From assembly GCA_002394685.1 (NCBI GenBank), contig DGUP01000034.1:1-26474 (forward strand): a stretch of DNA of 26,474 nt. The letters run 5' to 3'. The translations under genes and the position numbers were made by a program. Of the stretch, positions 7,061 through 14,469 are shown piece after piece. The notes under the pieces were generated by a model. The model was not told the origin of the DNA, did not search any database, and saw only the letters and a program-made list of their open reading frames with translations. The stretch's first letter is position 1. The number at the start of each line of letters is the position of its first letter. This DNA comes from Treponema sp. UBA4307. Lineage in GTDB: Bacteria; Spirochaetota; Spirochaetia; Treponematales; Treponemataceae.

Positions 7061-8518
7061 TTAGAAATCTGCAAGTTTTGGTGCACGTGGATAAGGAACA
7101 ACATCCCTGATGTTAGCCATACCTGTAATATAGCGGAGAAGTCTGTCAAAGCCCAGACCAAATCCAGAGTGTGGAACTGAACCAAAGCGGCGCAGGTCAA
7201 GATACCACTGGTAGTTTGACATATCCATTCCTCTTTCTTCACATACCTTAAGGAGCTTGTCGTAGTTTTCTTCGCGTTCAGAACCACCAGTGATTTCACC
7301 AAGTCCTGGAACCAGAACGTCTACTGCGCGTACAGTCTTTCCGTCTTCGTTAAGTTTCATGTAGAAAGCCTTAACATCCTTTGGATAGTTGTAAACCATT
7401 ACAGGTGACTTGAAAATCTGTTCTGTAAGGTAGCGTTCATGTTCTGTCTGAAGTTCTTTTCCCCAGCTGATTGGGAATTCAAACTTGTCATTGTATTTTT
7501 CCAGTTCAGCAACAGCTTCTGTGTATGTAATTCTCTTGAAAGGAGTATTTACTACGTGTTCCAGCTGAGCAATTGTTCCAGGCTGAATTCTCTTTTCAAA
7601 GAATTCCAGGTCTTCGCGGCACTTTGTTAAAGCCCAGTTGAACATATACTTAAGGAATTCTTCTTCCAGATCCATATCATCATAAAGATCAAAGAAAGCC
7701 ATTTCAGGTTCGCACATCCAGAATTCTGCCAGGTGGCGTGGTGTGTTTGAATTTTCTGCACGGAATGTAGGTCCGAATGTATAAACACGGCTCAGGGCTG
7801 TTGCAAGAGTTTCTGCTTCCAGCTGGCCTGAAACAGTAAGATTTGCCTTTTTACCAAAGAAGTCCTTTGAGTAATCAACAATCTTTGTTGCATCTTCAAT
7901 CTTCATTCCGTTAGCGCCTGCTTTAACACCCAGTTCTGCAATCTTTTCAAGAGAAAGGGTTGTTACCTGGAACATTTCGCCTGCACCTTCTGCATCAGAA
8001 CAGGTGATCTCAGGAGCCATAATGTAAACAAAGCCTCTTTCCTGGAAGAAAGTGTGAAGGGCAGTAGCCATCTGGTTTCTCAGACGGAAAACTGCTCCGA
8101 ATGTATTTGTTCTGGCACGGAGGTGGGCGTTCTCACGCAGATACTCCATGGACATATTTTTTTTCTGAAGAGGATAAGAATCTGTTGGACATTCTCCAAG
8201 AACTTCCAGCTTTACAAGAGTTACTTCAACTGCCTGACCGCTGGCTGGTGAAGGAATAATCAATCCTTCTGCCTTAACAGAGGCACCGGTTGTTGCTTTT
8301 TTGAGCTGCTCTTCCACAGCATTTACGTCTAAGCCATTTGCTGGATTTGTTCTGTCATAAGTGAGCTGAATGGAAGCAAAGCAGCTACCATCGTTAACCT
8401 GAATGAATACCAGGTTCTTAGAATCGCGTTTTGTGCGGATCCAGCCGCAAACTGTAACTGTGCGTCCGTCCGGTTGAGATGTTAATAAATCTTTTATTAA
8501 AGTTGGTTTCATAAACAT
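7061..8518 (-). CDS. asnS: Asparaginyl-tRNA synthetase
   Basis: AsnRS charges tRNA-Asn with asparagine in the cytoplasm. The N-terminal ~110 residues are the OB-fold anticodon-binding domain (VCGWIRTKRDSKNLVFIQVND). The catalytic class II domain follows, with motif 2 around FRAENSNTPRHLAEFWMCEPE and motif 3 at HSGFGLGFDRLLRYITG near the C terminus. GEITGGSEREENYDKL is the family's conserved amino-acid-binding segment. The ~485 residues are slightly longer than the usual ~465. The start is uncertain: an ATG at 8518, an ATG at 8512 and a TTG at 8521 are all in frame, and none has a nearby Shine-Dalgarno. 8518 is chosen as the outermost ATG. The gene diverges from the sigma factor gene across a 490-bp A-tract region. 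No T-box leader was recognised. Confidence 0.95.
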   Translation of the reverse strand: MFMKPTLIKDLLTSQPDGRTVTVCGWIRTKRDSKNLVFIQVNDGSCFASIQLTYDRTNPANGLDVNAVEEQLKKATTGASVKAEGLIIPSPASGQAVEVTLVKLEVLGECPTDSYPLQKKNMSMEYLRENAHLRARTNTFGAVFRLRNQMATALHTFFQERGFVYIMAPEITCSDAEGAGEMFQVTTLSLEKIAELGVKAGANGMKIEDATKIVDYSKDFFGKKANLTVSGQLEAETLATALSRVYTFGPTFRAENSNTPRHLAEFWMCEPEMAFFDLYDDMDLEEEFLKYMFNWALTKCREDLEFFEKRIQPGTIAQLEHVVNTPFKRITYTEAVAELEKYNDKFEFPISWGKELQTEHERYLTEQIFKSPVMVYNYPKDVKAFYMKLNEDGKTVRAVDVLVPGLGEITGGSEREENYDKLLKVCEERGMDMSNYQWYLDLRRFGSVPHSGFGLGFDRLLRYITGMANIRDVVPYPRAPKLADF

Positions 8519-8628
8519 CAATTATATGAATTTAACTAGAAAATTCAATCTAAAGAGAGGTTTACTCCTATTTATAAGAGGATTTTTGCAGTTTTTTTTG
8601 AAAAAAATGCGTTTTTTTAGAGATTTGA

Positions 8629-8634
8629 ATTATA
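8629..8634 (-). promoter_or_regulatory. Possible -10 of the asnS promoter
   Basis: Read on the minus strand, 8634-8629 is a perfect TATAAT. No good -35 lies 16-18 bases upstream of it. If used, it would give asnS a leader of about 100 nt. Confidence 0.3.
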
Positions 8635-8682
8635 ATATAAGGCATTGAATGGAATTTTTATAAAATTCTTAACACTGTATAA

Positions 8683-8829
8683 AAAAATAGACGTTAAATT
8701 TTTGTAAAATGTATTAAAAAATATACATTTTTCTAAAAAAAAATCCTTGAATTGAATAAAAAAGTATACACTTTTCAATTGTTTAGACAAATTTATACTT
8801 TCTGTCTGTATAAAAAAGTATACATTAAT
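8683..8829. promoter_or_regulatory. Cluster of AAAAGT-ATAC-ACTTTT-type palindromes upstream of the sigma-54 promoter
   Basis: Two perfect 6-4-6 inverted repeats with the same ATAC spacer occur here: AAAAATATACATTTTT at 8717-8732 and AAAAGTATACACTTTT at 8760-8775. A third copy at 8814-8829 keeps the left half and spacer but has an imperfect right half. A weaker relative starts at 8683, and a reversed half lies near 8784-8790. Centres are about 34, 43 and 54 bp apart. They sit about 130-240 bp upstream of the -24 element at 8955, the usual distance for enhancer-binding-protein sites of sigma-54 promoters. The region is also full of A-tracts and may be intrinsically curved. It holds no gene. Confidence 0.55.
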
Positions 8830-8954
8830 CCCTTTGAAAAAAAAATCAAAAAAAAATTAAAAAATTGTATAATTTGGTAAAGCTATATTACATAAGGATT
8901 TAAGACCTTTGCTCCTGTATTATTTTGCAAAAAATTATATAAAATTGTGTTAGT

Positions 8955-8970
8955 TGGCATAAAACTTGCA
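8955..8970 (+). promoter_or_regulatory. Sigma-54 (-24/-12) promoter of the sigma factor gene
   Basis: TGGCATAAAACTTGCA matches the sigma-54 consensus TGGCAC-N5-TTGCA at all core positions except the last base of the first box. The invariant GG (8956-8957) and GC (8968-8969) are exactly 10 bp apart. The expected start, about 12 bases after the GC, is near 8981. That leaves a leader of ~29 nt with GGAG before the ATG at 9010. Confidence 0.7.
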
Positions 8971-9009
8971 ATAATAATTACTGAGAAATAATTAAAACGG
9001 AGTGAAATC

Positions 9010-9843
9010 ATGGAAATGGACATCTTAAACTCTTATTTGAACGATATTCAGAAATATGAACTGCTTTCTGCAGAAGAAGAAGCTTCTCTTGCTTCTAAGA
9101 TCAAAGAAGGATGTAAGGTATCTCTTAAGAAATTAATCAATTCAAACCTGAGACTGGTTGTAAGTGCAGCCTACAAGTACATAAACCTGGGCATCCCTGT
9201 AATGGATCTCATTCAGGAAGGAAATATGGGCCTTATGGTTGCTGCCAGCAAATTTGAAAGATCATTCAATACACGTTTTTCATCATATGCATACCCATGG
9301 ATTTCACAGTACATGCTGCGTTATGTAAAGAAATTCTCTGGTATGATTACCCTTCCTTCAAGAAAGGAAGAACTGGTTCGCACCATCAGAAATACAAGAG
9401 CTTACCTGCTCCAGGAAAATGGTGAAGAACCAAGCGTTGAAGAGATTTCACGCTACCTTGGAATTTCTGAAAGCAAGGTTCAGCTTGGACTTAAATACGC
9501 TTATTCTGTATCTTCCCTGGATCAGGAAGTTGATGATTCAAACAAGTCTACAACTGTTGGAGAACTGATTTCAGATACAACATATTCTCCTGAAAGACTT
9601 GTAATGCGTGAAGAAACAAAGCGTTCTGTTAGAGATTTAGTTGATGAACTTCCTGAAAGGGAAAAAGAAGTTATCTGGTACCGCTATAATTTTGAAGGTG
9701 AAACCAGAACAAGAACTCTTCGGGAAATTTCTGGAATTATCGGTGTTAGCCCTGAAGCAGTACGCCAGGCAGAAATCCGCGCCATTAAGCATATTCAGCT
9801 TCAGGTTGAAGAGAATAAGGATATTGCTATTGCAATTGCCTGA
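9010..9843 (+). CDS. Alternative sigma-70-family RNA polymerase sigma factor (RpoD/RpoS/RpoH-like)
   Basis: The 277-residue protein has region 1.2 (residues ~5-33), region 2 (~37-107, with the core-binding stretch DLIQEGNMGLMVAASKFE), region 3 (~115-195) and region 4 (~213-265). The region 4 helix-turn-helix is LREISGIIGVSPEAVRQAE. Having region 1.2 but no large N-terminal extension, it is an alternative factor of the RpoS/RpoH class, not the housekeeping RpoD. Region 2.4 is altered: where sigma-70 has WWIRQ this has PWISQ (96-100), so one tryptophan that melts the -10 and a conserved Arg are missing. The C-terminal tail is AIAIA-like and hydrophobic. A sigma-54 promoter lies upstream. The deacetylase and tsaD follow on the same strand, so it probably heads their operon. 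Confidence 0.92.
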   Translation: MEMDILNSYLNDIQKYELLSAEEEASLASKIKEGCKVSLKKLINSNLRLVVSAAYKYINLGIPVMDLIQEGNMGLMVAASKFERSFNTRFSSYAYPWISQYMLRYVKKFSGMITLPSRKEELVRTIRNTRAYLLQENGEEPSVEEISRYLGISESKVQLGLKYAYSVSSLDQEVDDSNKSTTVGELISDTTYSPERLVMREETKRSVRDLVDELPEREKEVIWYRYNFEGETRTRTLREISGIIGVSPEAVRQAEIRAIKHIQLQVEENKDIAIAIA

Positions 9844-9883
9844 TTGCCTTTAACAAACTGGAATTTTGTGGAATAATGCAGTT

Positions 9884-11689
9884 ATGAAACAGAATTCTAG
9901 TTCAAAAGGTAAATCGACTAAAACAACAGGAAAGAAGACTTCAGCTTCTTCCTATACAGGAGTTTCCTCAAGAGGAGCTCCTGAACGCAGCACAAGTTCT
10001 TCAAGAACAAAAGCAGCTGCTTCAAAATCATCTTCTGCAAAGACTTCATCTAAATCTGCAGGATCAAAAACTGCTTCATCAAAAACAGCAGTAAAATCTT
10101 CTTCAAAAACAACGGCTTCAAAAACTGCTGCTTCTAAATCATCAGTTTCAAGAACATCAGCTGTAAAATCCGCCGCTCCAAAAAACTCATCAGCAAGAGC
10201 TGGAAACGTAAAAACTTCTGCTGCAAAGAAGAGCCCTTCTAAAACAGGAAGCGTAAAAACTTCTTCTCCGGTCTATGCAAATGAAAGGGTTTCTGCTCCT
10301 GCTTCTTCAAATGGAAATGTGAATACAAATCATTATTCCGGCAGCAAAAACAAGGGCGGAAAATTTTTCTCAAACAAGGGACTGCTGCAGGCAAAAGCAA
10401 AAAGCGGAAAGGTAAAAATGAATACAAAGGCAGTAGTTGTTCTTTGTACCATAATTGTTCTTTTCTGCGCTGCCCTGATTATGATTGCCGTTCTCAATGG
10501 AAAGGTTTCTCAGGCAAGTGAGGATAAGGCTTCTCAGATTACAAATGCAATCGAACAGAAGGATAATCTTATTCCTGCCGATAATTCTGCTTCTCCAAAA
10601 ACGGACAAGGCTAAGACTGATAAATCAAAAGTAAATGACAAGCTGGACAGAAAAAAGTCTTCTGATAATTCAAAGACTTCTGATTCTGAAAAAAATAGAG
10701 TGGATTCTAAGGCCTCTGATACTTCAAAATCTTCTGACAACTCAAAGGCTTCTGATTCAGCAGAATCTTCACTTACTAATGATGAACTGTCTCTCTTAAA
10801 TGAAACTCTTGCAATCAGCGAACTGCCAGATCCTCTCAGTACAGATCTGTCTGTGAATAATGCAGCTGCATCAGTAACTGCGGATAAAAAAACTTCTGCG
10901 GTAGAACTTACTCCTTCTGCATCTGTTCTTCCTTCTTCATCAAAAACTTCAGTTTCTTCAGGAGGGGACAGTAACAAAAATGCAGAAAGTCTTGTACCGT
11001 ATGCAATTCCTCCTGCAAAAAACAATGCAACTTTAATTTTTGTAATTGATGATGCCGGATACAATGTAGCTAATGTTAAGGCTTATGCATCACTTCCTTT
11101 CCCTATTACAATTGCCGTTCTGCCTAAACTGGCACACTCAAAGGATGCGGCTTACGTGGTAAGGGCAAATAAAAAGGAACTGATTCTTCACCAGCCAATG
11201 CAGTCTACAAACCTTAAACTTAATCCTGGTCCGGGAGCAATCACTCCTGACATGACTTCTGCAGAGATTGCTGCTCTTGTTAAGGAAAATCTTGATGAAA
11301 TTGGTCCTGAGGTAAAGGGGCTTAATAATCACGAAGGCTCTCTTATTACAGAAGATCTGTCTAGAATAGGAACAGTTCTTGATGTTGCAAAAGAAAGAAA
11401 GATTTACTTCCTTGATTCAAGAACAACTGTTCAGACAAAGGCTCCTCAGGCAGCTTCCAGCCGAAGCATGTCCATTAAAGAAAGGGATGTTTTCATTGAT
11501 GATATTGTTTCCCGGGAAGAAATGCTTGCACAGATTTATCGAGGTCTGGATATTGCAAATAAAAATGGAAAAGTTATAATGATTGGCCACGTGGATAAGT
11601 CTGTGAAAATTCTCCCTGACTTGCTTAGAGATATGTATCCTTATCTCATAGCAAAGGGATATAAATTCGCTCTTCCATCGCAAATGTAA
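9884..11689 (+). CDS. Membrane-anchored divergent polysaccharide deacetylase (YibQ-like) with a histone-like cytoplasmic tail
   Basis: From the ATG at 9884 the protein is 601 residues. Residues 1-~180 are low-complexity and rich in Ser, Lys, Ala and Thr (repeated SSKTA/ASKSS/VKTSA units), resembling histone H1 tails. One membrane helix follows at ~183-204 (AVVVLCTIIVLFCAALIMIA). A second Ser/Lys/Asp-rich linker with repeats such as SDNSK and SKASD runs to ~380. The C-terminal domain (~382-601) is a divergent polysaccharide deacetylase (the YibQ/DUF610 family), with FVIDDAGYN, ILHQPMQ, GLNNHEGS and YFLDSRT as its conserved strands. The topology implied is N-in, with the deacetylase in the periplasm. 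The substrate is unknown. A TTG at 9866 is in frame but less likely. It starts 40 bp after the sigma gene. Confidence 0.82.
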   Translation: MKQNSSSKGKSTKTTGKKTSASSYTGVSSRGAPERSTSSSRTKAAASKSSSAKTSSKSAGSKTASSKTAVKSSSKTTASKTAASKSSVSRTSAVKSAAPKNSSARAGNVKTSAAKKSPSKTGSVKTSSPVYANERVSAPASSNGNVNTNHYSGSKNKGGKFFSNKGLLQAKAKSGKVKMNTKAVVVLCTIIVLFCAALIMIAVLNGKVSQASEDKASQITNAIEQKDNLIPADNSASPKTDKAKTDKSKVNDKLDRKKSSDNSKTSDSEKNRVDSKASDTSKSSDNSKASDSAESSLTNDELSLLNETLAISELPDPLSTDLSVNNAAASVTADKKTSAVELTPSASVLPSSSKTSVSSGGDSNKNAESLVPYAIPPAKNNATLIFVIDDAGYNVANVKAYASLPFPITIAVLPKLAHSKDAAYVVRANKKELILHQPMQSTNLKLNPGPGAITPDMTSAEIAALVKENLDEIGPEVKGLNNHEGSLITEDLSRIGTVLDVAKERKIYFLDSRTTVQTKAPQAASSRSMSIKERDVFIDDIVSREEMLAQIYRGLDIANKNGKVIMIGHVDKSVKILPDLLRDMYPYLIAKGYKFALPSQM

Positions 11690-11737
11690 TTTTTGATTCT
11701 GGCTGCAAAGAATCTTATTCAATAGAAGGTATTTAAT

Positions 11738-12775
11738 ATGAAGGTTTTGGGAATTGAAAGCTCTTGTGACGAAACTGCCTGTGCCATTGTTGAAGACGGT
11801 AAAACGATTATCAGTAATGTGGTGGCAACACAGATTCCTTTTCATCAGATTTACAAGGGCGTAGTACCTGAAATTGCCAGCCGTAAGCATGCAGAATGGA
11901 TTTTGCCGGTTGTAAGGCAGGCTCTTAATGAAGCAGACATGACTCTGGATCAGGTTGATGCAATTGCTGCAACAAACCGTCCGGGGCTTATGGGTTCTCT
12001 TCTTGTAGGTTTAACTTTTGGAAAAACTCTGGCCTGGGCAAGCGGTAAGCCTTTTTATGCAGTAAACCATATGCTGGGACATATGTATGCAGCTCATCTT
12101 TCAAACGACATTCAGTATCCTTATCTGGGACTGCTGGTTTCCGGCGGTCATTCCATTATTGCAAAGGTTACTGATTTTGATAAGCTTGAAATCCTGGGAA
12201 CAACAATCGATGACAGTGTAGGTGAAGCTTTTGATAAAGTTGCCAAATATTATGATTTAGGTTATCCGGGCGGAGTGATTATTGATAAACTTGCCCAGCA
12301 GGGTAATCCTAAAGCATTTAATTTCCCTATGCCAAAACTGGACAAGGGGGATCATCGTTATGATGTTTCTTTCAGCGGATTAAAGACTGCTGTAATTCAT
12401 CAGGCGGATATGTTCCTGCAGAAGGGCTTTGAAAATACAAGGGAAAATATTGCAGCAGCTTTCCAGGAAACCGCCTGTAAAACTTTAATCAGCCGTCTGA
12501 TGAGGGCAGTTGAAGATACTGGTCTTACTACAATTGTTGCCGGCGGCGGAGTTGCAGCTAACTCAAGGCTTCGTTCCATGCTGGCTGAACACAAGGAGCT
12601 TAACTGTATTTTCCCTCCTCTTAAACTTTGCGGTGACAATGGTGCAATGATTGCCGGAGTTGCATATCACTTCCTTGCAAGAGGTGAAAGAAGCGGCTGG
12701 GATACAACTGCCTGTGCCCGTATTCCTCAGTTCAAGAGGGGACTGGCAAATCTGGAAGCCTTTGGCCGGAGATAG
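11738..12775 (+). CDS. tsaD: tRNA N6-adenosine threonylcarbamoyltransferase
   Basis: TsaD (Kae1/Gcp family) transfers threonylcarbamoyl from its adenylate to A37 of ANN-decoding tRNAs, with TsaB and TsaE as partners. The 345 residues match the family's usual length. The ASKHA nucleotide-binding fold starts GIESSCDETACAIV. The metal-binding histidines are His111 and His115 in NHMLGHMYAAH, and the third ligand is the Asp in CGDNGAMIAGVA. VSGGHS, SFSGLKTA and VAGGGVAANSRLR are further family signatures. The ATG has AAGG just upstream. It lies 48 bp after the deacetylase gene on the same strand, so it is probably the last gene of that transcript, although a housekeeping role suggests it may also have its own promoter. 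Confidence 0.97.
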   Translation: MKVLGIESSCDETACAIVEDGKTIISNVVATQIPFHQIYKGVVPEIASRKHAEWILPVVRQALNEADMTLDQVDAIAATNRPGLMGSLLVGLTFGKTLAWASGKPFYAVNHMLGHMYAAHLSNDIQYPYLGLLVSGGHSIIAKVTDFDKLEILGTTIDDSVGEAFDKVAKYYDLGYPGGVIIDKLAQQGNPKAFNFPMPKLDKGDHRYDVSFSGLKTAVIHQADMFLQKGFENTRENIAAAFQETACKTLISRLMRAVEDTGLTTIVAGGGVAANSRLRSMLAEHKELNCIFPPLKLCGDNGAMIAGVAYHFLARGERSGWDTTACARIPQFKRGLANLEAFGRR

Positions 12776-12777
12776 AG

Positions 12778-12804
12778 TTTGTTATAGGATAAAGCTATAA
12801 CAAA
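12778..12804 (+). other. Perfect 10-bp hairpin after tsaD
   Basis: TTTGTTATAG (12778-12787) and CTATAACAAA (12795-12804) are perfect arms with a 7-base loop, starting three bases after the tsaD stop. No U-run follows. It may stabilise the mRNA end, be an imperfect terminator, or be a regulator site of the ABC operon. Confidence 0.6.
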
Positions 12805-12825
12805 TATAAGTTATATATATAGAAA

Positions 12826-12857
12826 ACCTATTGACTTAGTAGGTAATAAAATATAGG
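12826..12857 (+). promoter_or_regulatory. Possible promoter with overlapping operator, ABC importer operon
   Basis: TTGACT (12831-12836) is a near-consensus -35, with TATAGG (12852-12857) 15 bp downstream, a short spacer. The -35 is enclosed by ACCTA (12826-12830) and TAGGT (12840-12844), an inverted repeat that could be a repressor site. The start would be ~25 bp before the binding-protein ATG. Confidence 0.4.
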
Positions 12858-12889
12858 CTGAATCAACTTGCTTTTCAGGAGGTTGATGT

Positions 12890-13738
12890 ATGAAAAGAGA
12901 ATTAAAAATCATTATGGCTGCAGCTGTAACAGTGCTTGCTGTATCTCCTTTTTTTGCTAAAAGTGTAAAGTCTAAGAATAAGCAGAATAAGGCCCGTGTA
13001 ATTAATGTGGCCCATACTGTAACAAATGTTCCTTATGATTATCTTGATGAAAAGGGACAGGCTGACGGTTTTGAAATTGCTGTCCTTAAAGCAGTAGATC
13101 AGCTTCTGCCTGAGTACGAATTCAAATTCCATGGAGTAAGCGATGAAGAACTGCTTATTGGTACTGAGTCTGGAAAATATCAGGTAGGAACAAAAGGTGC
13201 CTGGATTACTGAGGAGCGTAAAAAGAAATTTTTAATTCCACAGAATCCTCTTGCGGCAAGTGTAATTGGAATTGCTTTCCGCTCTGAAAATAAAGCTCAA
13301 ATCCGGGACCTGGAAAGTTTTGCCCGTTTTTCAGGAAAGCTGATTCCTATTTCTCCTCAGAGTGCCCAGTATTCTGTAATCAAGGAATATAATGACAGCC
13401 ATAAAGACAATCAGATTAAACTTGTACCATCTGATGTTTTTGATATTGCTGATTCTTATCTCTGGGTTCTTGAAGGCCGCTACGATGCTTACTTTGTTCT
13501 TAAACTTTCTTACGAAAAGAATGTTGTAAACGAGAAGGGACCTTATCATCAGTTTGCAGACAAACTTTCTTATGTGCCTTACAAGGGAATTCCAACCTGG
13601 CCTCTTTTTAACAAAAAAGAAGTGGAACTTGCAGCAGCCTATGATAAAGCCGTGCAAGAATTAAAGGAAAATGGTACAATTGCCGCACTGTCACAGAAAT
13701 ATTTTGGAGAGAACGTATTTAATTTTGTGACAGAATAA
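12890..13738 (+). CDS. Amino-acid ABC transporter, periplasmic substrate-binding protein
   Basis: This 282-residue family 3 solute-binding protein captures a polar amino acid in the periplasm and delivers it to the permeases encoded next to it. A signal peptide (MKRELK, then a hydrophobic run) ends near SPFFA. There is no lipobox cysteine, so it is soluble rather than lipid-anchored. The mature part has the two-lobed pattern of the family: GFEIAVLKAVDQLL near residue 62, GAWITEERKKKF near 102, and the hinge/second lobe QSAQYSVIKEY plus SYLWVLEGRYDAY. It closes with ELKENGTIAALSQKYFG, the typical C-terminal helix. A perfect AGGAGG precedes the ATG. The precise ligand (for example cystine, glutamate or glutamine) cannot be told from the sequence. 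It is first in a four-gene operon. Confidence 0.92.
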   Translation: MKRELKIIMAAAVTVLAVSPFFAKSVKSKNKQNKARVINVAHTVTNVPYDYLDEKGQADGFEIAVLKAVDQLLPEYEFKFHGVSDEELLIGTESGKYQVGTKGAWITEERKKKFLIPQNPLAASVIGIAFRSENKAQIRDLESFARFSGKLIPISPQSAQYSVIKEYNDSHKDNQIKLVPSDVFDIADSYLWVLEGRYDAYFVLKLSYEKNVVNEKGPYHQFADKLSYVPYKGIPTWPLFNKKEVELAAAYDKAVQELKENGTIAALSQKYFGENVFNFVTE

Positions 13739-13758
13739 ATCTGCACAGGAGCATGGGA

Positions 13759-14469
13759 ATGAACAGACCTTTTTCGCCGGTACAAATCTGGTATAGTTTT
13801 CTGAAAATCATTCCCTATGCGGGTGTAACTTTCGCCGTCGTTCTGGGAACTTTGTTTTTTGGAATGGCCCTTGCAATCCTTCTTTTTGTACAGGGGCAGA
13901 GCAGGCATACTTTTGTCAGGGGCCTGGCAAGAACTTATATTAACATTATCCGCTGTACTCCCAGCATTGTTCTTCTTTTTATTGTTTACTACGGAATTCC
14001 TAAAATTGCCCTTGGTCTTTTTAATCTGGACCTTAATTTTTCTTCCAGAATAATTTATGTAATTATTACTCTTTCACTGATTTATTCAGCAAGTCTTTCT
14101 GAAGTAATCCGGTCGGCATATATCACTTTGGGAAACTCTCAGTACGAAGCTGCTCTTTCTGTGGGACTTAGGCCTTTTCAGGCTGCCCTGCGGATTATGA
14201 TTCCCCAGGGGCTTGTAATTGCCCTGCCGAATTTTGCAAATTCCCTGATTGCACTTTTTAAGGAAGGGAGCCTTGCTTTTACAATCGGACTAATTGATAT
14301 GATGGGAGCGGGGAATCTTATTATTTCCCGGAACTATGGAGCATATTCCCTGGAAACATACATTGCCCTGGCAGTAATTTACTGGGGAATAACCCTTGTG
14401 CTGGAACAGATTTTTCAGAAACTGGAAAAGCATTTTTCAAAGGGCAGGGGGGGAAAGTTTGCAGCTTAA
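13759..14469 (+). CDS. Amino-acid ABC transporter permease 1
   Basis: This ~236-residue inner-membrane protein of the HisM/GlnP family has about five hydrophobic helices. The EAA loop that docks on the ATPase reads EAALSVGLRPFQAALRIMIP, and the N-terminal GTLFFGMALAILLF helix is typical. The ATG at 13759 is preferred over the ATG at 13753 because AGGAG lies 7 bases before 13759 but only one base before 13753. It follows the binding-protein gene by 20 bp. Its 3' end overlaps the start of the second permease by 11 bp, which points to translational coupling. Confidence 0.92.
   Translation: MNRPFSPVQIWYSFLKIIPYAGVTFAVVLGTLFFGMALAILLFVQGQSRHTFVRGLARTYINIIRCTPSIVLLFIVYYGIPKIALGLFNLDLNFSSRIIYVIITLSLIYSASLSEVIRSAYITLGNSQYEAALSVGLRPFQAALRIMIPQGLVIALPNFANSLIALFKEGSLAFTIGLIDMMGAGNLIISRNYGAYSLETYIALAVIYWGITLVLEQIFQKLEKHFSKGRGGKFAA

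Noticed and set aside
8522..8640. T-box or other riboswitch leader of asnS
   Set aside because: No T-box sequence or stable terminator/antiterminator pair was found; the region is mostly A/T tracts.
9965..10270. Short tandem DNA repeats in the deacetylase gene
   Set aside because: The periodicity comes from the Ser/Lys/Ala coding bias and is not an exact DNA repeat or CRISPR-like array.
10534..11064. 176-codon antisense open frame opposite the deacetylase linker
   Set aside because: It mirrors the Ser/Lys/Asp repeat of the plus strand, has no family features and no ribosome site of note.
11417..11890. 157-codon antisense frame across the deacetylase end and tsaD start
   Set aside because: It overlaps two conserved genes and encodes no recognisable domain.
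14396..14458. Upstream TTG start for permease 2
   Set aside because: It overlaps permease 1 by 74 bp and adds residues without family similarity; TTG 14459 has a purine-rich ribosome site.
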